Origin: Actinomycetes bacterium
GTDB taxonomy: Bacteria; Actinomycetota; Coriobacteriia; Anaerosomatales; Anaerosomataceae
Direction: 5' to 3'
Assembly: GCA_022839745.1 (NCBI GenBank)
Contig: JALHJB010000025.1
Span: 1 to 26,705 of the forward strand
DNA: 26,705 bases
The notes under the pieces were generated by a model. The model ran no database searches, was not told where the DNA came from, and saw nothing but the letters and a program-made list of their open reading frames with translations. The stretch's first letter is position 1. Every line of letters begins with the position of its first letter. Shown here in pieces: positions 14,771-21,021 of this stretch. The translations under genes and the position numbers were made by a program.

Positions 14771-15865
14771 GTGAGTGAGTGTTGCGGTCCTCCCCAATCG
14801 TGCTGCTGTGACGCGCCTCCCGAGTACGCATACTCCCCGCAACTGTTCGTAACGGGCACTGTCGACACTCTCGCCGGGCCAGTGGAGCGCATCTCCACCC
14901 AACTTGGCGCATCGGACAAGCGCGGGGCCGTTCGCGTGCGTCTTGGCATCAGGCGTGGCGACTATCGTGTGCGGCCCGCGCTCTATGCGGTCGGCTCACC
15001 AGACGACACCTCACCGGTCCTCGTCACCTGCAACTACAAGCTCACGTTCGACGTGGTACGTCGCGAACTCGCCGGTCGGGATGCGTGGTTACTCGTCCTC
15101 GATACCCGTGGTGTCAACGTCTGGTGTGCGGCGGGCAAGGGCACCTTCGGCACCGCCGAGGTGGTCCGCATGGTACGCAAGGTGCGCCTCGACCAGATCG
15201 TCGGCCACACGCGACTGGTGCTGCCGCAGCTCGGAGCAACTGGCGTGGCGGGCCACGAGGTGCGTTCGCGGTGCGGGTTCTCGGTCAACTGGGGTCCGGT
15301 GCGGGCGAGTGACCTGCCGATCTTCCTTGATGCAGGGATGACGGCCACGCCTGAGATGCGGGCCGTCCGTTTCCCGCTCGCCGATCGGGCGAAGCTCGTA
15401 GGCGTGGAGATGTCGGTTCTCTGGCGCCGGACGTCCCTCGTCCTGCTCGGTCTCGCAGCCGTGATTGCGATCGTGCTCTCGCAGGTTGCGCCTGAAATGC
15501 TCGGCAGGTTCGGGCTAACGGTACTCGCCTGTATCCTCGGCGTGCTTGCCGGCGCGGCAGTCGCGCCGCTGCTGCTGCCGTGGGTGCCCGGTCGTGCGTT
15601 CTCCCTCAAAGGCGCCCTCGTTGGCGTTGCGGTCGTGGGCGGCACGGTGGCGGTCGTGACGGCAGGTGACGTGCCGCTGTGGGACTGGGGGCTCGTCGCC
15701 ATCGGCACTGCGATCGCCTCGTACACCGCGATGAACTTCACCGGCTCATCCACGTTTACGTCTCCCTCGGGCGTTGACTGGGAGATGCGTCGTGCGATTC
15801 CCCTGCAGCTTGCTGCTCTGACTGCGGGCATTGCCCTGATCGTCGTATCACTGATCGCCGGCTAG
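14771..15865 (+). CDS. hgcA: Mercury methylation corrinoid protein HgcA
   Basis: A 364-residue membrane-anchored corrinoid methyltransferase that passes a methyl group to Hg(II) to make methylmercury, taking methyl from the one-carbon pool. The diagnostic cap-helix motif NVWCAAGKGTF occurs at residues 116-126, with C119 as the presumed cobalt ligand, inside a CFeSP/CdhD-like corrinoid-binding domain (about 50-200). Five C-terminal membrane segments follow (about 225-364). An extra oddity is a Cys-rich N-terminus (C4, C5, C11, C12, C13) ahead of the domain. It starts at GTG 14771 with GAGGAGG 10 nt upstream and is followed 11 nt later by hgcB. The motif is nearly exclusive to HgcA, so I am confident. 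Confidence 0.95.
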   Translation: MSECCGPPQSCCCDAPPEYAYSPQLFVTGTVDTLAGPVERISTQLGASDKRGAVRVRLGIRRGDYRVRPALYAVGSPDDTSPVLVTCNYKLTFDVVRRELAGRDAWLLVLDTRGVNVWCAAGKGTFGTAEVVRMVRKVRLDQIVGHTRLVLPQLGATGVAGHEVRSRCGFSVNWGPVRASDLPIFLDAGMTATPEMRAVRFPLADRAKLVGVEMSVLWRRTSLVLLGLAAVIAIVLSQVAPEMLGRFGLTVLACILGVLAGAAVAPLLLPWVPGRAFSLKGALVGVAVVGGTVAVVTAGDVPLWDWGLVAIGTAIASYTAMNFTGSSTFTSPSGVDWEMRRAIPLQLAALTAGIALIVVSLIAG

Positions 15866-15876
15866 GGGAGGACGAG

Positions 15877-16152
15877 ATGTCCACGCCGCGCTACATCAAG
15901 GATGTCGTCACGCTGAGGCTTGATGTCGAGAAATGCAACGGTTGCGCTCTCTGCACGCAGGTCTGCCCGCACGCCGTCTTCGCCATGGAGGAGCGGCGCG
16001 CCCGCATTGCTGACCGCGATGCGTGCATGGAATGCGGCGCGTGCGCCAAGAACTGCGCCCAGGGCGCGATATCGCTCAGTCCCGGCGTGGGCTGTGCTCA
16101 CGCGATCATCAGGCAGTGGCTCAGTGGTGAGGAGCCCCGCTGCGACTGCTGA
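15877..16152 (+). CDS. hgcB: Mercury methylation ferredoxin HgcB
   Basis: A 91-residue dicluster ferredoxin with two 4Fe-4S motifs: C20-x2-C23-x2-C26-x3-C30-P and C50-x2-C53-x2-C56-x3-C60. A lone conserved Cys follows at residue 73 (PGVGCAH), and the C-terminus is RCDC (C89, C91). In HgcB the clusters re-reduce the HgcA corrinoid, while the lone and terminal cysteines are thought to shuttle Hg(II) to HgcA. The terminal pair here is CxC, separated by Asp, not directly vicinal. GGGGAGG precedes ATG 15877. The gap of 11 nt to hgcA is the usual paired arrangement. I see no Sec codon, although the gene ends in TGA just after the last Cys. Confidence 0.93.
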   Translation: MSTPRYIKDVVTLRLDVEKCNGCALCTQVCPHAVFAMEERRARIADRDACMECGACAKNCAQGAISLSPGVGCAHAIIRQWLSGEEPRCDC

Positions 16153-16248
16153 GGCCCAGATCACTTTCAGCCATAAGCATCCTGGATGACCAGCATCAGA
16201 CAATACGATAGTATGGTGCTGGACCGCGAGCTGAGGGGCCCGTGCACC

Positions 16249-16650
16249 ATGCATCCGTATTCCGCGACGCTCATCGACCATTTCCGTTCGCCTCGCAACG
16301 TCGGCGATCTCGAGCCGTGTGACGGGATGGCCGAGGAGACGAAGGACAACGTCGTCGTTCGTGTGAGCGTGCGCGTCTCGGGCGACACGATCGACGCCGT
16401 CGCCTTTCGCTCGAGCACCTGCGTGACTATGGTCGCCGCATCCAGCCGGCTGACCGAAATGGCGACAGGTCTTGCGGTCGGAGATGCCCTCGCCATCACG
16501 CCCGAGATGCTCGCTTCCGATCTCGAACAAGTCCCGGCCCACCGGAGGGATCGCTGCGAGCTCGCGGTATCCGTCCTGAGGGCGGCGCTGGCGCAGGCCA
16601 GTCGCCGCGGTTCAACCCGTCAGCACGAGTCACAGGAGGCCACAAGATGA
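16249..16650 (+). CDS. IscU/NifU-like Fe-S scaffold-type protein
   Basis: A 133-residue protein with the IscU/NifU N-terminal fold: MHPYSATLIDHFRSPRNVGDLEP, VRVSGDTIDAVAFRSSTCVTMVAASS and an RRDRCELAVSVLRAAL helix. Of the three scaffold cysteines two are kept (C58 and C103). The first, normally in a CGD motif, is absent: that position reads TKDNV, with Asp kept but Cys lost. A different Cys (C24, LEPCDG) might replace it. It may thus be a modified scaffold or a metal-binding relative. It sits between hgcB and the DsrE-like gene, and its stop overlaps the next start. It could assemble clusters for HgcB or the dehydratase-type proteins. ATG 16249 follows GAGGGG; ATG 16213 and ATG 16186 are in-frame alternatives. 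Confidence 0.75.
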   Translation: MHPYSATLIDHFRSPRNVGDLEPCDGMAEETKDNVVVRVSVRVSGDTIDAVAFRSSTCVTMVAASSRLTEMATGLAVGDALAITPEMLASDLEQVPAHRRDRCELAVSVLRAALAQASRRGSTRQHESQEATR

Positions 16651-16979
16651 AGATCGCGTACGTGTTCGCCACGACCACCAGCCAGAAGATCCTCGATACC
16701 ATGATCATCCCTCAGATGGAGGAGGGCCGTCATGGAGTGGAGGTTGTCGGCATGTTCTTCTTCGTCGACAACACGTTCTTCCTGCTCAACGGTACCGAGA
16801 TGGGCCGCAAGCTCCAGGCGCTTCAGGAGAAGACCGGCATGCTGCTGATGGCGTGCGATCAGTGCGCGTACGAGCGCCACATCGCAGACCAGCTGATCCC
16901 CGGCGCGAGCATCGGCTGCTTCCCGGATCTCTACGCAGCGCTCGCCCCCGCCGCCCCCGACCAGGTCATCACCCTCTAG
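16647..16979 (+). CDS. saoD: DsrE-related protein SaoD
   Basis: A 110-residue DsrE/DsrF-like protein: MKIAYVFATTTSQKILDTMIIPQ at the N-terminus, VEVVGMFFFVDNTFFLLNGTEMGRKL in the middle, then MACDQCAYERH (C70, C73) and GCFPDLY (C91). Proteins of this fold carry persulfide or handle thiol-bound atoms. In the SAO gene set I remember a DsrE-related member, and the CxxC here suits transfer or sequestration of a soft metal or a chalcogen. ATG 16647 overlaps the stop of the preceding gene (ATGA). A terminator-like hairpin follows 13 nt after its stop, so it may end the main transcript. The family call is solid; the SaoD name is from memory. Confidence 0.75.
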   Translation: MKIAYVFATTTSQKILDTMIIPQMEEGRHGVEVVGMFFFVDNTFFLLNGTEMGRKLQALQEKTGMLLMACDQCAYERHIADQLIPGASIGCFPDLYAALAPAAPDQVITL

Positions 16980-16992
16980 CATTCGCCGAGCA

Positions 16993-17014
16993 GGGCCCGC
17001 CTTCGGGCGGGCCC
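16993..17014 (+). terminator. Terminator-like hairpin after the sao-hgc cluster
   Basis: A perfect 9-bp GC stem (GGGCCCGCC / GGCGGGCCC) with a TTCG tetraloop lies 13 nt after the saoD stop, followed by the pyrimidine-rich TCCCGCCCATCCC but no clean T-run. It would form a very stable RNA hairpin and probably ends or attenuates the transcript. The next thioredoxin-like gene starts 14 nt downstream. Confidence 0.6.
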
Positions 17015-17028
17015 TCCCGCCCATCCCG

Positions 17029-17310
17029 GTGAGAGACAAAGTACTCATCGAGTTCTTCAGTACCTGCCCTGACTGCCGCGCAAGCGAGCAGCTCGTACGG
17101 GAGGTCTGCGCCGGCGCCGAGTGGCGCGCGATCATCGAGGTCGTCGTCTACCGCCTCGATGAAGACCCCTTGGCCGGCACTCGCTACCCCGGTTCGATAC
17201 ACGGGGCCGCCGTCTGTGTTGACGGTGTGCCTGTCGTTCCGATCGGCGCGTATGGCTTGAGGCGAGCCCTTACCGAAGCATCTCGACGAACGCCTCGATT
17301 CGAACCCTGA
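17029..17310 (+). CDS. Second thioredoxin-like protein (SaoT-like paralogue)
   Basis: A 93-residue thioredoxin-like protein with KVLIEFFSTCPDCRASEQLVREV carrying CPDC (C13, C16), a middle acidic strand and a cis-Pro-like VDGVPVVPIGAYGLRRAL. It resembles the protein at 5261 in size and in the EF...TCPxC start, so it is a paralogue. It starts at GTG 17029 with no clear ribosome site, just after a hairpin, so its expression may depend on readthrough. Its 3' end overlaps the convergent reductase gene by 41 nt. A redox or metal-transfer role is inferred from fold and neighbours. Confidence 0.7.
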   Translation: MRDKVLIEFFSTCPDCRASEQLVREVCAGAEWRAIIEVVVYRLDEDPLAGTRYPGSIHGAAVCVDGVPVVPIGAYGLRRALTEASRRTPRFEP

Positions 17311-18421
17311 GCTGGTCGAGATCGGACTCCGCGTAGTCGGTCTCGAGCTTGAGGTGCGGGATCTTGAGGTCGTTCTCGCATGCTCGGCCGACCACCACGG
17401 ACTCCACGTTGAACGTGTGGCATGCCTGCCACACGTTCTCCACGACTCCCTGGATGCGGTAGCGCTCGACCGACTTGGCGAGCAGGTCGATCCGTCCAGG
17501 ATTTGGGCTCATGCAGGCGCACGGCAGACCCAGGGTGTAGCGCGTCAGCGACTCGAGCGGGTCGCCGGTCTCGTCAACCAGTCTGTCGTACATCTTCACG
17601 CCGCTGCAGGCGTCGTGACACACGACTCGGCCCCCCGCCTCGTCGATGAGTCGCATGACCTTGTTGGTCGTCGGAGCTATCGGCGTCCCCGTGAGCAACA
17701 CCCGTGGCCGCCCGTTCCCGGCCTCCGTGACAAGGGGCGTTGCCCTGAGCGCCTCGGCCAGTTCCCTCAGCTTCTCTTTGTACGTCGACCGGTCGGTGAG
17801 GAAGCCACCGGCGTTCTGGACGACCAGCATCTCCTCCCATGACAGGAGGGGATGCTCCGCCTCGAATGTGGAGGCGACATCCGCCAGCAGCGCGCGGACT
17901 TCGTTGGCGTCGTGGATCTCGCGAGAGAGCGATTCTGCGGTGATGGTCGTTCCGGTGACGCCCTCGATGAACCCGACGACTCGATCGATCTCGGCGCGCC
18001 ACTGCTCGTACGCACGCTCGGTGTCGGCGTCGTACGGCAGCTGCATCACATGGGTCGGCTTCATCTCGCCGAACAGCTCGAACGCCTTCTTCTTGCCGTC
18101 GCAGGTGGTCTCACCGATGAGCGCGTCGGCGAAGTGGAAGTACGGGCAGGTATCGGTGATGGCGAGCCCGTAGCTCGACTTGATAAGCGGGCAGAAGTTC
18201 CGAGGCAGTGCGACTTCGCCATCGGCAACAGCGGCTGGTGTCGAGCCGCATAGCCCAACTGCGAGCGCCCCGGAGGCCCTGATGATCTCGGAGGGGATAT
18301 AGCCGCAGTACAGGCCGATGATAGGCGTCCCTGCCTCGGACGCTTCCTTGACGGCCACGCGTGCCCACGCGGTTGCCTCCTCAAACCATTCCACGAGTTC
18401 ACGAATCGATTCCTTGTTCAC
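17270..18421 (-). CDS. Second double-cubane-cluster-type anaerobic reductase (HgdB/YjiM-like)
   Basis: A 383-residue stand-alone double-cubane-type protein. Visible motifs are IIGLYCGYIPSEIIRASGALAVGLCG (C39), LPRNFCPLIKSS, TCPYFHFADALIGETTCDGKKKAFELFGE, LLTGTPIAPTTNKVMRLIDEAG, HDACSGVKMYD, LPCACMSPNPGRIDLL, VWQACHTFNVES and LKLETDYAESDLDQLRVRIEAFVEMLR. It clearly parallels the protein at 3217 but is shorter at the N-terminus. GTG 18421 has AAGGGGG 8 nt upstream. It is alone on the minus strand; no activase is next to it, but an activase 3' remnant lies just upstream of its promoter region (18532-18579). It probably now relies on the activase at 4502. Confidence 0.85.
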   Translation of the reverse strand: MNKESIRELVEWFEEATAWARVAVKEASEAGTPIIGLYCGYIPSEIIRASGALAVGLCGSTPAAVADGEVALPRNFCPLIKSSYGLAITDTCPYFHFADALIGETTCDGKKKAFELFGEMKPTHVMQLPYDADTERAYEQWRAEIDRVVGFIEGVTGTTITAESLSREIHDANEVRALLADVASTFEAEHPLLSWEEMLVVQNAGGFLTDRSTYKEKLRELAEALRATPLVTEAGNGRPRVLLTGTPIAPTTNKVMRLIDEAGGRVVCHDACSGVKMYDRLVDETGDPLESLTRYTLGLPCACMSPNPGRIDLLAKSVERYRIQGVVENVWQACHTFNVESVVVGRACENDLKIPHLKLETDYAESDLDQLRVRIEAFVEMLR

Positions 18422-18531
18422 GCGTGATGCCCCCTTGGACGCGCCTCACCGGACGATGGACGAGAATACACAACAATGATATGTGTAATAAGAATAGACG
18501 ATACGGGTGATGATGTGGCGGAAGTGCATCG
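18422..18531. promoter_or_regulatory. AT-rich divergent regulatory region with dyad ACACA-N9-TGTGT
   Basis: A locally AT-rich patch (about 18460-18515) upstream of the minus-strand reductase. It holds a dyad ACACA-N9-TGTGT (18468-18486), and for the minus strand a TATTCT -10-like hexamer (18463-18468) 17 nt from TTATTA (18486-18491). The fit to consensus is modest. A promoter for the minus gene is likely; the operator idea is inference. Confidence 0.35.
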
Positions 18532-18579
18532 CAGATCGTCGGAGCGTACGGTGCGGCACTGAGTGCCGCCCTCGACTGA
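18532..18579 (+). pseudogene. 3' remnant of a second activase gene
   Basis: The frame reads QIVGAYGAALSAALD and then TGA, 14 nt before the yedF-like gene. It nearly repeats the C-terminus of the activase at 4502-5248 (IVGAYGAALSAAVE), and the DNA is also very similar (GTACGGTGCGGCACTGAG against the same stretch with few changes). No activase sequence precedes it, so this is the cut end of a former duplicate. The loss probably occurred when the minus-strand reductase segment was rearranged. Confidence 0.7.
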
Positions 18580-18592
18580 AAGAGGTCACCTG

Positions 18593-18931
18593 ATGGCCAA
18601 GCGGATCCTGATAACGAGCGACACCCTTGGCAAGGCCGACGCCGAGCTCGGCGCCATCCTCATGCGGAGCTTCCTGGTGTCGCTCGCCCACGAGGAGAAC
18701 GTGCCAGCGGCGGTCATGTTGAGCAACGATGGCGTGAAACTCGCGTGCGAGGGCTCGGCGGCGATTGCCGAACTGAGTCTGCTCGCCGAGGCCGGCGTCA
18801 CCGTCACCGCATGCGGAACGTGCCTCAAGCACTTTGGGCTGCAGGACAAGCTCGCGGTCGGCGTGGAGGGCAACATGTCCGGTCTCGTATCCGCTGTCTG
18901 CGGTCCCGACGACATCGTCACGATCGGCTGA
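18593..18931 (+). CDS. YedF-like DsrE-domain protein linked to selenium metabolism
   Basis: A 112-residue protein matching the C-terminal DsrE-type half of YedF: KRILITSDTLGKADAELGAILMRSFL, VMLSNDGVKLACEGS, VTACGTCLKHFGL (C74, C77) and a terminal DDIVTIG. Full YedF proteins have an N-terminal TusA-like domain, which is missing here. YedF is genomically tied to selenium metabolism, so its presence beside a selenoprotein gene is consistent. ATG 18593 has AAAGAGG 7 nt upstream. It follows the activase remnant and lies 3 nt before the FTR-like gene, probably co-transcribed. The exact biochemical role of the family is not established. Confidence 0.75.
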   Translation: MAKRILITSDTLGKADAELGAILMRSFLVSLAHEENVPAAVMLSNDGVKLACEGSAAIAELSLLAEAGVTVTACGTCLKHFGLQDKLAVGVEGNMSGLVSAVCGPDDIVTIG

Positions 18932-18934
18932 TCC

Positions 18935-19558
18935 ATGAGCGACATGTGGCAGATGGCCAAGGCCTTCTACGCTGATTGGCGCAGGTACGGCAAGGACGCC
19001 AAGAAGCACGAGGTGTGGATACGCAAACACGCCCGTAATCGCGGGTGGAGCGTGAATCCGCGTTGGATGATCTACACCAATCTCAAGTTGTGGATCGCCG
19101 ACTCCGAGGCGATGTATGGCCGCCGGTACTGTCCGTGCTATGAACCTTCGGACGATGCCGAACTGAACCGGAGGCTTATATGCCCGTGTCAGTTCGCGCA
19201 GGAGGAGATCGACACGACCGGGTGGTGCCACTGCACCCTCTTTGGTCGCGGTGACCTCACCGCTGCAGACTATAAGCGGGCCGAAGACCAGCTCATGGCC
19301 GAGTACCGGGGCACACCGCTCAATCTCACCGGCGGCGTCCTTGATACCCGCGACCAGCACATGGATGTGCTGCGCGGATTGCCGGTGCCTGATGCAATTC
19401 ACCAGGTGAAGCGGGCGATTGGAGCCGTCGGTCTGCCCCTCGTGGTGATCGTGGCCACGCGAACGGAGGCGCTGCATCTGGAGCGTCTGGCGGAACTCCG
19501 CTCCATGCGCAGCGAAGTCGCGGAAGTCGAAGATGCGTGGCGGGTGACGTTGTCCTGA
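18935..19558 (+). CDS. Ferredoxin-thioredoxin reductase catalytic-subunit-like protein with C-terminal extension
   Basis: A 207-residue protein. Residues 25-105 carry the FTR catalytic pattern of three CxC pairs: RYCPCYE (C66, C68), LICPCQF (C83, C85) and GWCHCTLF (C98, C100). In FTR four of these bind a 4Fe-4S cluster and two form the redox disulfide. The spacings (14 and 12) differ from the plant enzyme (16 and 8). About 100 extra C-terminal residues (LNLTGGVLDTRDQHMDVLRG...DAWRVTLS) have no match I know. It probably passes ferredoxin electrons to thioredoxin-like partners, such as the two proteins at 5261 and 17029. It lies 3 nt after the YedF-like gene. Confidence 0.75.
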   Translation: MSDMWQMAKAFYADWRRYGKDAKKHEVWIRKHARNRGWSVNPRWMIYTNLKLWIADSEAMYGRRYCPCYEPSDDAELNRRLICPCQFAQEEIDTTGWCHCTLFGRGDLTAADYKRAEDQLMAEYRGTPLNLTGGVLDTRDQHMDVLRGLPVPDAIHQVKRAIGAVGLPLVVIVATRTEALHLERLAELRSMRSEVAEVEDAWRVTLS

Positions 19559-19868
19559 AGTCTCTCCGGGACACGCTCGAGTGCTGCGCTGCCACCGACC
19601 GGTTCGGGCCTGCTGATGAAATGCGCGTCTCAGTCCAGAGAAGAACCACGAGCAGCTGAATCGCAAGGCATCCAGATGATGTCGTTAATGCGTTGTGATG
19701 TCATTCACGGATCACGCAATCGTAGAGGCCGCCGCACCCCCCCGATTTGGTGCCCGATTTGGTGCCCAAATACCTGGTACTTGTTGGTACTCGTTGGTAC
19801 CTATTGGGACTCGCCACAGCTCTTGAGTACCAACGAGTCCCAACGAGTCCCAATAGTCACAAGCACTT

Positions 19869-19897
19869 TCGGGATTCGAATTCCCTTGGGGGCACCA
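19869..19897 (+). other. tRNA-3'-end-like core, candidate attachment site (copy B)
   Basis: Identical over 29 bases to 1006-1034 and in the same orientation, 18,863 bp away. It reads as T-arm, acceptor-like TGGGGGC and A-CCA without the rest of a tRNA. The pair would suit the two ends of an integrated element covering the abiE-sao-hgc block. No integrase gene lies in between, so any element would be a remnant or mobilised in trans. Confidence 0.55.
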
Positions 19898-19921
19898 GAT
19901 TTCCGCAGGTCACAAGCCTGA

Positions 19922-19953
19922 GTAGCCCGATTTCGAGCGTGAAATCGGGCTAC
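19922..19953. repeat. 32-nt perfect-stem hairpin in copy B
   Basis: A 13-bp perfect inverted repeat (GTAGCCCGATTTC / GAAATCGGGCTAC) with a 6-nt loop. The matching hairpin in copy C (23437-23468) has a 14-bp stem with loop AGTG, so the stem is kept while the loop has changed. No T-run follows, so a classic terminator is not indicated. Confidence 0.7.
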
Positions 19954-20144
19954 AAATGTCTTTGGGCCGAGAGCGGTCGCGGGGTGAAGGTGCAGCTCAG
20001 AGGGGGTGTCGAGGCCCAATTGCGGCCAAATAGCAGTCCCTGTTGCTCATGGGTCCTCTCGGACTCGGTTGGTCGCACGTTTGAATCCCGTCAGCCCGAC
20101 CAGCTCTTCAGCGTGCGAGGCTCACGGTGTGTCATGCTGCACTG

Positions 20145-20936
20145 ATGCGACGCATCATCGTCAACAACGTGGAGGCGGGCTACAGCCTGCTCGTGGGCGG
20201 CTGGGACACGACGGCTAGCCACCGTCATTTCTCGGTGCATCTCTGCCTGACATTCGACGGGCCAATCGCCTTCCGCACCGAAGGCGAGTCCATGGAGATT
20301 GACGACGCTGTTGTCATCGCCGAGAACGTCCGGCACGAGATACTGACCCCCACGCCCCGCGAGGGCATGGTGCTCAGCGTCACCCCCATCACCAATCTCG
20401 GACTCTATCTGCGGGAGCGGCTATCGGGCAGAGGTTGGACCACGCTTCCCGGCTCGGATGTAGCCGAAATCCGACGCCTTGGTGCCGAGCTGCTGGACGA
20501 GCGGCTGTCGAACGACGAGTTCGTTCAACAGTTCGACGCTGCGGTCGGCCGACTCGTTGGCGAACCGTATGCGCAGCAGCTGTGCCGATATGACCAACGC
20601 GTCGTGGAGGCGCTGTGGACGATCCTGCGAGATCCCAATTCCCTCGTGCCGGCAGACGAGCTGGCAGCATCGCTCGGGATGTCCACAAGTCGCTTCTTGC
20701 ACCTGTTCCGTTCGGAGCTAGGAATCACCTATCGTCGGATGGAAATCTGGATACGTCTCGCGAAAGCCACCGCCGCATTCGAGCAGTTTGGCTCACTCAC
20801 GGACCTAGCCCACGAGTTCGGGTTCTCCGACAGTGCGCACTTCTCCCGGGCCTTCAAGGAGACCTTCGGCTATAGCCCCTCGGCGTACTACGCAGATAGC
20901 CAGTTCATTCAAGCCGGCTACGACACGGCTGAGTAG
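20145..20936 (+). CDS. AraC-family transcriptional regulator
   Basis: About 263 residues. An N-terminal cupin-like sensing domain (residues about 1-95, FSVHLCLTFDGPIAFRTEGE) is followed by a C-terminal AraC double helix-turn-helix: ADELAASLGMSTSRFLHLFRSELGITYRRMEIWIRLAKA for the first half and SLTDLAHEFGFSDSAHFSRAFKETFGYSPSAY for the second, a textbook signature. It should bind DNA and respond to a small molecule. ATG 20145 is preferred over GTG 20127 because the sequence before it is atypical. It lies 85 nt upstream of, and in the same direction as, the hydrolase gene, which is its likely target or operon partner. It is outside the sao-hgc block. Confidence 0.88.
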   Translation: MRRIIVNNVEAGYSLLVGGWDTTASHRHFSVHLCLTFDGPIAFRTEGESMEIDDAVVIAENVRHEILTPTPREGMVLSVTPITNLGLYLRERLSGRGWTTLPGSDVAEIRRLGAELLDERLSNDEFVQQFDAAVGRLVGEPYAQQLCRYDQRVVEALWTILRDPNSLVPADELAASLGMSTSRFLHLFRSELGITYRRMEIWIRLAKATAAFEQFGSLTDLAHEFGFSDSAHFSRAFKETFGYSPSAYYADSQFIQAGYDTAE

Positions 20937-21021
20937 ACTCTGCGGAGAGCCGATCGTTTCGCGCTCCCGAACGGTGCCTTCACGCGCCGGGCGGCATCCA
21001 GTGCTCTCTTTGGGAGGCAGC

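Larger units (their letters stand above)
19741..20049 (+). repeat. Composite repeat copy B
   Basis: Most complete uninterrupted copy. It holds two tandem GATTTGGTGCCC 12-mers (19744-19767), the decamer-phased inverted repeat (about 19774-19864), the tRNA-3'-like core (19869-19897), a CGCAGGTCA motif, a 32-nt hairpin (19922-19953), and a tail that ends AATAGCAGTCCCTGTTGCTC and matches copy C. It occupies most of the 19559-20144 gap, in which I see no gene. Copy B and copy C differ throughout the tail, so these are old, not recent, duplications. Confidence 0.65.

Noticed and set aside
13524..14912. Minus-strand ORF of 462 codons opposite the dehydratase subunit
   Set aside because: A GC-rich shadow ORF. 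The plus frame has clear family motifs and operon overlaps.
16150..16190. The TGA after the last Cys of HgcB as a possible Sec codon
   Set aside because: Translation beyond it shows no recognisable HgcB sequence and the CxC end is already typical. I see no SECIS-like stem at the right distance.
20071..20102. Another tRNA-3'-end-like stretch ending AGCCCGACCA
   Set aside because: The T-loop lacks the invariant C, the T-stem does not pair, and no matching 5' acceptor strand or anticodon arm lies upstream. It may be a decayed tRNA end but I cannot support a feature.
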